From CAYTAP01 sp964435775 (lineage in GTDB: Bacteria > Planctomycetota > Phycisphaerae > Tepidisphaerales > Tepidisphaeraceae): a stretch of DNA of 64,000 nt. The stretch covers positions 1 to 64,000 of the forward strand of contig CAYTAP010000001.1 in assembly GCA_964435775.1 (NCBI GenBank), given 5' to 3'. Positions 60,200-64,000 of the stretch are shown piece after piece. How positions within the stretch are numbered: the stretch's first letter is position 1; the number at the start of each line of letters is the position of its first letter. The notes beneath the pieces were generated by a model that saw only the letters and a list, made by a program, of their open reading frames with translations, was not told the origin of the DNA and searched no databases. Position numbers and translations under genes: made by a program.

Positions 60200-60871
60200 T
60201 CATGGCTTCCCTGGGTGAGCCACGGCCGCCGCGACGATCCGCTCCACCACCTGATTCTCATCGAGCTCGGTTGTGTCGATCACCAGCGCGCCGTGCGGAA
60301 CTGTCAACGGCCCGACCGCTCGGTTGCGATCCCGTTCATCGCGGGAGATGATGTCGCGCAACACCTGGGCGGCATCGACGATCTCCCCGCGCCCGCGAAG
60401 TTGGCGCACGCGGCGGGCGGCGCGCTCCTGCGGCGTGGCGTCGAGATAAATCTTCACATCCGCATGGGGAAAGACGACCGAGCCCTGGTCGCGCCCCTCG
60501 GTGACGAGGTTGTCGCGGTCGGCGCCGATCTCTCGTTGCAACTCGACCAATCTCTCCCGCACGCCCGGGGTGGCCGCGACGAGGGAGGCGGCCTGCGCCA
60601 TCTCGCCGCTGCGAATCAGGTGTTCGACGGCCTCCCCATTGAGAAGGATGGCCGGGGGAGCGGCCGTCCAGTCGAAGGTGATGCGGCAATGCCGCGCGAT
60701 GAAAGCGAGTTCGCGCGGATTGGCCCAATCGGCGTTTCGGCGCACGGCCTCAAGACCGACGGCGCGATACATGGCGCCGGTGTCGAGAAAATCAAAGCCC
60801 AGCCGCCGGGCGACCTGAAGGGAGGCCGAGGATTTGCCCGTCCCGGCGGGACCATCGATGGTGAGGATCAT
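60200..60871 (-). CDS. cmk: Cytidylate kinase
   Basis: A 223-residue P-loop nucleoside monophosphate kinase that phosphorylates CMP and dCMP. Motifs: IDGPAGTGKSSASLQVARRLG (Walker A), YLDTGAMYRA-type substrate loop (DFLDTGAMYRAVG), LVTEGRDQGSVVFPHADVKIYLDA, the lid RAARRVRQLRGRGE and RDERDRNRAVGPL. In the substrate loop Gly-Arg-Asp-x-Gly is GRDQG, against the usual GRDIG/GRDMG. It sits between the isomerase gene (ATG overlaps its stop by four bases) and plsC, an order seen in other bacteria where cmk precedes plsC. Confidence 0.94.
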   Translation of the reverse strand: MILTIDGPAGTGKSSASLQVARRLGFDFLDTGAMYRAVGLEAVRRNADWANPRELAFIARHCRITFDWTAAPPAILLNGEAVEHLIRSGEMAQAASLVAATPGVRERLVELQREIGADRDNLVTEGRDQGSVVFPHADVKIYLDATPQERAARRVRQLRGRGEIVDAAQVLRDIISRDERDRNRAVGPLTVPHGALVIDTTELDENQVVERIVAAAVAHPGKP

Positions 60872-61677
60872 GGCTTCTGATTGAGGATGCCCGTCAGCTT
60901 CTTCACGGCAAGCTTGACGCCTTGAACGGGATCGGCGGGATTCGATCCTTCAAACTCAATGCCGAGATATCCATCATACCCCGACTCGCGGGCCAGCTTG
61001 ACGCAGCGGGCGAGATCGAATGCCGGGTGATGGAGCTGCTCATCAATGTCGAGCACCTTGGCATGGACGGCCTTGGCGTAGGGCAGGATTTTTTCCAGCG
61101 CGGCGTACCGGTCGATGTCAGCGGGCCAATTGCCAAAGTCGGGCAGCGCGCCAACCCACTGCTCGCCGACCTCGCGCCGGGCGGTCTTCACGAGTTGAAC
61201 GATTGCATCGGCGCTGACGCTGATGCCGCCATGATTTTCGACCACGACGGCGACCTTGTGATCCCGTCCGCTTTTGCCCAGTTCGACGAAGCTTTGCGCG
61301 CAGGCGGCTTCGGCGGCGGCGCGGTTCTTGATGTTCTTGCCGCCGGAATTGGCGCGGATCACGCCGCACCCAATGGCGGCGGCGATCGGAATCCAAGCGC
61401 CATACTTCTCCACGCCCAGCTTGCGTTCGGCCGGGTCTTCGGCGCCAAGGTCGCCGGTTTCATCGACGGCAATGTTGAGCAGGCGAACATCGGCGGCCTT
61501 TGCGGCGGCGACAAGCTCGGCCAGATACTTCGGATCGCGTGACGCGAAAAAGGGGCTGTTCAATTCAACGGCGGTGATGCCAAACTGTTCGCGGGCAAAG
61601 CGAGGGAACTCAAGCAGCGTCAGCTTGTTGGCGCGAAACAGCTTCTGAAGACTCCAACCGGCGAGGGAAAGTTGCAT
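60868..61677 (-). CDS. Sugar phosphate isomerase/epimerase family TIM barrel protein
   Basis: A 269-residue xylose-isomerase-like TIM barrel. Typical features: MQLSLAGWSLQKLF at the N-terminus, FGITAVELNSPFF, VVVENHGGISVSADAIVQL with the metal Glu and His, GALPDFGNWP, VHAKVLDID and a final Glu in YLGIEFEG. The substrate is unknown; planctomycetes hold many such genes. ATG 61677 has AGGAG upstream. Its stop overlaps the cmk ATG by four bases, so the order isomerase-cmk-plsC forms one transcription unit, and thuA lies 84 bases upstream on the same strand. Confidence 0.88.
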   Translation of the reverse strand: MQLSLAGWSLQKLFRANKLTLLEFPRFAREQFGITAVELNSPFFASRDPKYLAELVAAAKAADVRLLNIAVDETGDLGAEDPAERKLGVEKYGAWIPIAAAIGCGVIRANSGGKNIKNRAAAEAACAQSFVELGKSGRDHKVAVVVENHGGISVSADAIVQLVKTARREVGEQWVGALPDFGNWPADIDRYAALEKILPYAKAVHAKVLDIDEQLHHPAFDLARCVKLARESGYDGYLGIEFEGSNPADPVQGVKLAVKKLTGILNQKP

Positions 61678-61760
61678 GGGGTTGACTCCTGATGATTGGG
61701 GCGTGGCCCCATATTTTGTGGACATTCCAAAAAGGGTTTTGAAACCTCTTGGCTCGGCCT

Positions 61761-62420
61761 CTATTTCCCCTTGGCCGCCCACTGGAAACCGCGGCGCATG
61801 AGGGTCAGGCACGGTTCGGCCGCCACTATGTCGGCGTGATGGCCCAGTGAATTGTAAAACACTTTCCCCTTGCCATACAGCTTGGTCCAGACAACGGGCA
61901 TATCGACCGGGCCATTGGGGGCGTGCGGGCCGTCGGCGACGGGGAAGCGCGTCGTGGCGAGCACCTTCACGGCCGGATCGACGTGCAGATAATACTGTTC
62001 GCTGGCGACGTCGAAATCGGCAATGCCCGACGTGATCGCGTGCTGGCGGTCGCGGATATTGACGCGATATTTCGTGCCGTCGTTGCCGGGGTGGGCGACC
62101 CACTGGCCGCCGGTCATGAACTGCCATTCGGTCGCTTCGCGGAAGGAGTCGCACATTCCGCCGTGGCAACCGGCGATCCCGACGCCGCTGGCAACGGCTT
62201 CGGTCACGGGCTTGAGCTGTTCGGGTGTGATCTTTCCCATGGTCCAGACAGGGACGATCAAGTCGAGTTCGTTCAGGTTGGTCGTGACGAACGCATCGAG
62301 GGTGTCGGCGACGCTCACGCTGAAGCCATCCTCCTTGAGGACCCGCTCAAAAATCGCCGCCACCTCTTTGGGCTCATGCCCATCCCAGCCGCCCCACACA
62401 ATCAATGCCTTCCCGGCCAT
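61761..62420 (-). CDS. ThuA-like trehalose utilisation family protein
   Basis: A 219-residue protein with the class-I glutamine-amidotransferase-like ThuA fold. It starts KALIVWGGWDGHEPKEV, followed by LIVPVWTMGKITPEQLKPV, GIAGCHGGMCDSFREA at the nucleophile-elbow position, GGQWVAHPGN and VVWTKLYGKGKVFYNSLGHH. ThuA family members act in sugar metabolism, mostly without proven reactions. ATG 62420 has AAAGGAG upstream (a GTG one codon earlier is possible). It is the first gene in the run leading to the isomerase-cmk-plsC unit. Confidence 0.9.
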   Translation of the reverse strand: MAGKALIVWGGWDGHEPKEVAAIFERVLKEDGFSVSVADTLDAFVTTNLNELDLIVPVWTMGKITPEQLKPVTEAVASGVGIAGCHGGMCDSFREATEWQFMTGGQWVAHPGNDGTKYRVNIRDRQHAITSGIADFDVASEQYYLHVDPAVKVLATTRFPVADGPHAPNGPVDMPVVWTKLYGKGKVFYNSLGHHADIVAAEPCLTLMRRGFQWAAKGK

Positions 62421-62507
62421 CACGACTCCTTTAATCTCATGTAAATAGCCAATCCCCCGCGTGTCATCTTACTGGAATGAAACGACGAACGGAAATCGTG
62501 TTGATCC

Positions 62508-63821
62508 CTATGACCCGACGATGTGCTCCCGCTTCCCCGTCACCTCCCGCATCGCATTGCGGGTATCGACAATCAGCTTCGCGTGATCGGCAATTTGCTG
62601 CCAGTTGTACGCCTTGTGGTGCGTGGCGATGAGGACGGCATCGTATTCGGCCAGATGTTCCGGCGACAGCTCCACGCTTTTCATCTCGAGGTTGTAATGC
62701 CGCATCTTGTGCGTCGCCGGGACGTGCGGATCGTTGTAGTCAACTTGCGCCCCAAGCTCGCGAAGCTTTTCAATGAGCTCGAAGCTCGGGCTTTCGCGGA
62801 CATCATCCACATCCGGCTTATACGCCAGCCCAAGGACGAGAATCCGGCTGCCGTTGATTGCCTTGCCCCGCTGATTGAGCGCGAGCATCGTACGATGGAC
62901 GACATAATCCGGCATCGCGTGGTTGATCTCCCCGGCCAGTTCGATGAAGCGCGTCGGCATCCCCACCTCCCGCGCTTTCCATGTGAGATAAAACGGATCG
63001 ATCGGGATGCAGTGGCCGCCGAGCCCCGGGCCGGGATAAAACGCCTGAAAGCCAAACGGCTTGGTCGCCGCCGCCCGGATGACCTCCCAGACGTCGATCC
63101 CCATCGCGGTCAGGAGCATCTTCATTTCGTTGACCAGCGCGATGTTGACGGCGCGGTAGATGTTCTCCAGCAGCTTGGCCGCCTCGGCGACCTCCGCGCT
63201 GCTCACCGGGATCACCTGCGCGATCGCCTTGCGATACAGCGCCGTCGCGATCTCGCCGGAAACCGGATCGATCCCCCCCACCAGCTTGGGAATGCTCCTG
63301 GTGTTGTGATCCTTTCGCCCGGGGTCTTCGCGCTCGGGCGAATAGGCGAGGAAGAAATCCCGCCCGCAGACCATGCCGCTGCGGTTGAGGCGCGGCAGCA
63401 TGACCTCCCGCGTCGTGCCGGGGTAGGTCGTCGATTCGAGAACGACCAGTTGCCCCTTGCGCAACGTCTTGCCAATCGCCAGGGCGGTTTGTTCGATGTA
63501 GCTCAGGTCCGGCTCCTGATGCCTACCCAGCGGCGTCGGGACGCAACTGATCAGCACATCCGCCTCCGCCAGCCGCGTGAAATCGCTGGTGGCGTCAAAC
63601 CGCCCGGCCGCTTTCATGTCCCGCGCCAGCGACTCCCCCAAATGCTTGAGATACATCCGCCCCGCCAGCAGCGCCTCGATCTTCGCCGGATCGACGTCGA
63701 AGCCGATGACGGAGAATCCCGCCGCGTGGAACGCGGCGAGCAGCGGCAGGCCAACGTAGCCCAAGCCGATGACGCCAACCTTCACCGAACGGGACTCAAT
63801 CTTTGACAGTAGTTCATTCAT
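62508..63821 (-). CDS. Nucleotide-sugar dehydrogenase (UDP-GlcNAc/UDP-glucose 6-dehydrogenase family, WbpA/TuaD-like)
   Basis: A 437-residue UDP-sugar dehydrogenase that oxidises C6 of a UDP-sugar with two NAD to a uronic acid, for surface polysaccharides. The NAD site is VGVIGLGYVGLPLLAAFHAAG, ESTTYPGTTREVMLP and AYSPEREDPG are typical, Lys in AKLLENIYRAVNIAL and the catalytic Cys in GPGLGGHCIPIDPFYL are present, and the C-domain NAD site begins LVLGLAYKPDVDDVRESPS. The spacing fits UDP-N-acetylglucosamine/mannosamine-type enzymes (WbpA/WecC) more than classic Ugd. ATG 63821 is used; a GTG at 63830 is an alternative. Confidence 0.93.
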   Translation of the reverse strand: MNELLSKIESRSVKVGVIGLGYVGLPLLAAFHAAGFSVIGFDVDPAKIEALLAGRMYLKHLGESLARDMKAAGRFDATSDFTRLAEADVLISCVPTPLGRHQEPDLSYIEQTALAIGKTLRKGQLVVLESTTYPGTTREVMLPRLNRSGMVCGRDFFLAYSPEREDPGRKDHNTRSIPKLVGGIDPVSGEIATALYRKAIAQVIPVSSAEVAEAAKLLENIYRAVNIALVNEMKMLLTAMGIDVWEVIRAAATKPFGFQAFYPGPGLGGHCIPIDPFYLTWKAREVGMPTRFIELAGEINHAMPDYVVHRTMLALNQRGKAINGSRILVLGLAYKPDVDDVRESPSFELIEKLRELGAQVDYNDPHVPATHKMRHYNLEMKSVELSPEHLAEYDAVLIATHHKAYNWQQIADHAKLIVDTRNAMREVTGKREHIVGS

Positions 63822-63880
63822 AAAAGCCACTTTGGCGATGGCCTTGATTCCCCTGCGGCATCATACATGATGGGCGAGAC

Positions 63881-64000
63881 TCAACAAACAACGTTCAACT
63901 TCGTTATCCATTGATCATCTGGGAGCTTTGGCATGCGGTCAGCTTTCAGTATGATGCGGCGAAATCCAATGATGTGTTCGTCGTGATCGCATCGGACCTC
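63881..64000 (-). CDS. Possible C-terminal end of a protein cut by the window edge
   Basis: The frame reads 39 residues to a stop, ending DDQWITKLNVVC, with coding-like composition (HIIGFRRIILKADRMPKLP). The stop is about 60 bases before the nucleotide-sugar dehydrogenase start on the same strand, so the two may belong to one unit. The plus strand is also open here, so the call is weak. Confidence 0.3.
   Translation of the reverse strand, partial: EVRCDHDEHIIGFRRIILKADRMPKLPDDQWITKLNVVC

Overview
The window looks like a draft-assembly scaffold from a GC-rich Planctomycetota bacterium, most likely of class Phycisphaerae. The reasons are PEP-CTERM tailed proteins next to a secreted GH43 glycosidase, a squalene-hopene cyclase, a small protein family I know mainly from planctomycetes (28130-28372), a TMTC-type membrane glycosyltransferase, ThuA and sugar-isomerase genes, and many intergenic hairpin repeats. 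No rRNA, tRNA, CRISPR array or complete insertion sequence was recognised. Two short runs of N (26278-26287 and 57918-57927) are scaffold joins, and at least one gene is cut at each side of the first.

Layout. 1-13.5 kb: start of a fabI-like gene, xylulokinase with a TMEM175-type channel, plsY, a phosphodiesterase broken by a 9-G tract, an FMN-dependent hydroxy-acid dehydrogenase, a lipoprotein Cu/Zn superoxide dismutase, a PhyH dioxygenase, tilS and a TMTC protein. 13.5-32 kb: a SpoIIE-type phosphatase, ribosomal protein S1, PolX, a CelD-type acetyltransferase, dnaE, hemolysin III, a cyclophilin, a PGPGW/UPF0104 membrane protein, a phosphotransferase, squalene-hopene cyclase and RidA. 32-46.7 kb: a dus gene, a divergent ispD, a TPR protein, a sugar-catabolism pair (Gfo/Idh/MocA and a TIM-barrel isomerase), galE, an ankyrin protein, xseA, purF, a DUF2752 protein and two lipoproteins. 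46.7-51.7 kb: a compact minus-strand cluster of six genes. 51.7-64 kb: a cysteine desulfurase, polyprenyl synthase, a membrane-anchored GmhB-like phosphatase, GH43 and PEP-CTERM proteins, a possible glycosyltransferase, plsC-cmk-isomerase-thuA, and a nucleotide-sugar dehydrogenase.

The best candidate for an undescribed system is the 46.7-51.7 kb cluster. It encodes a four-helix membrane protein, a Ser/Thr kinase ending in two zinc ribbons, a membrane protein ending in a zinc ribbon, a 41-residue single-span protein, a 494-residue protein with a winged-helix-like segment followed by a helical hairpin, and a 201-residue helical protein. The helical parts of the last two resemble each other and the ESCRT-III/PspA type core in length, pattern and N-terminal amphipathic start. 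This is an inference from reading the sequence and needs profile and structure tests.

A second general observation is that several genes lacking a Shine-Dalgarno sequence carry a TATAAT-like hexamer ending 6-7 bases before the start codon, which suggests leaderless transcripts. This helps choose start codons for tilS, dus, polX, the cysteine desulfurase and the first gene of the candidate cluster.
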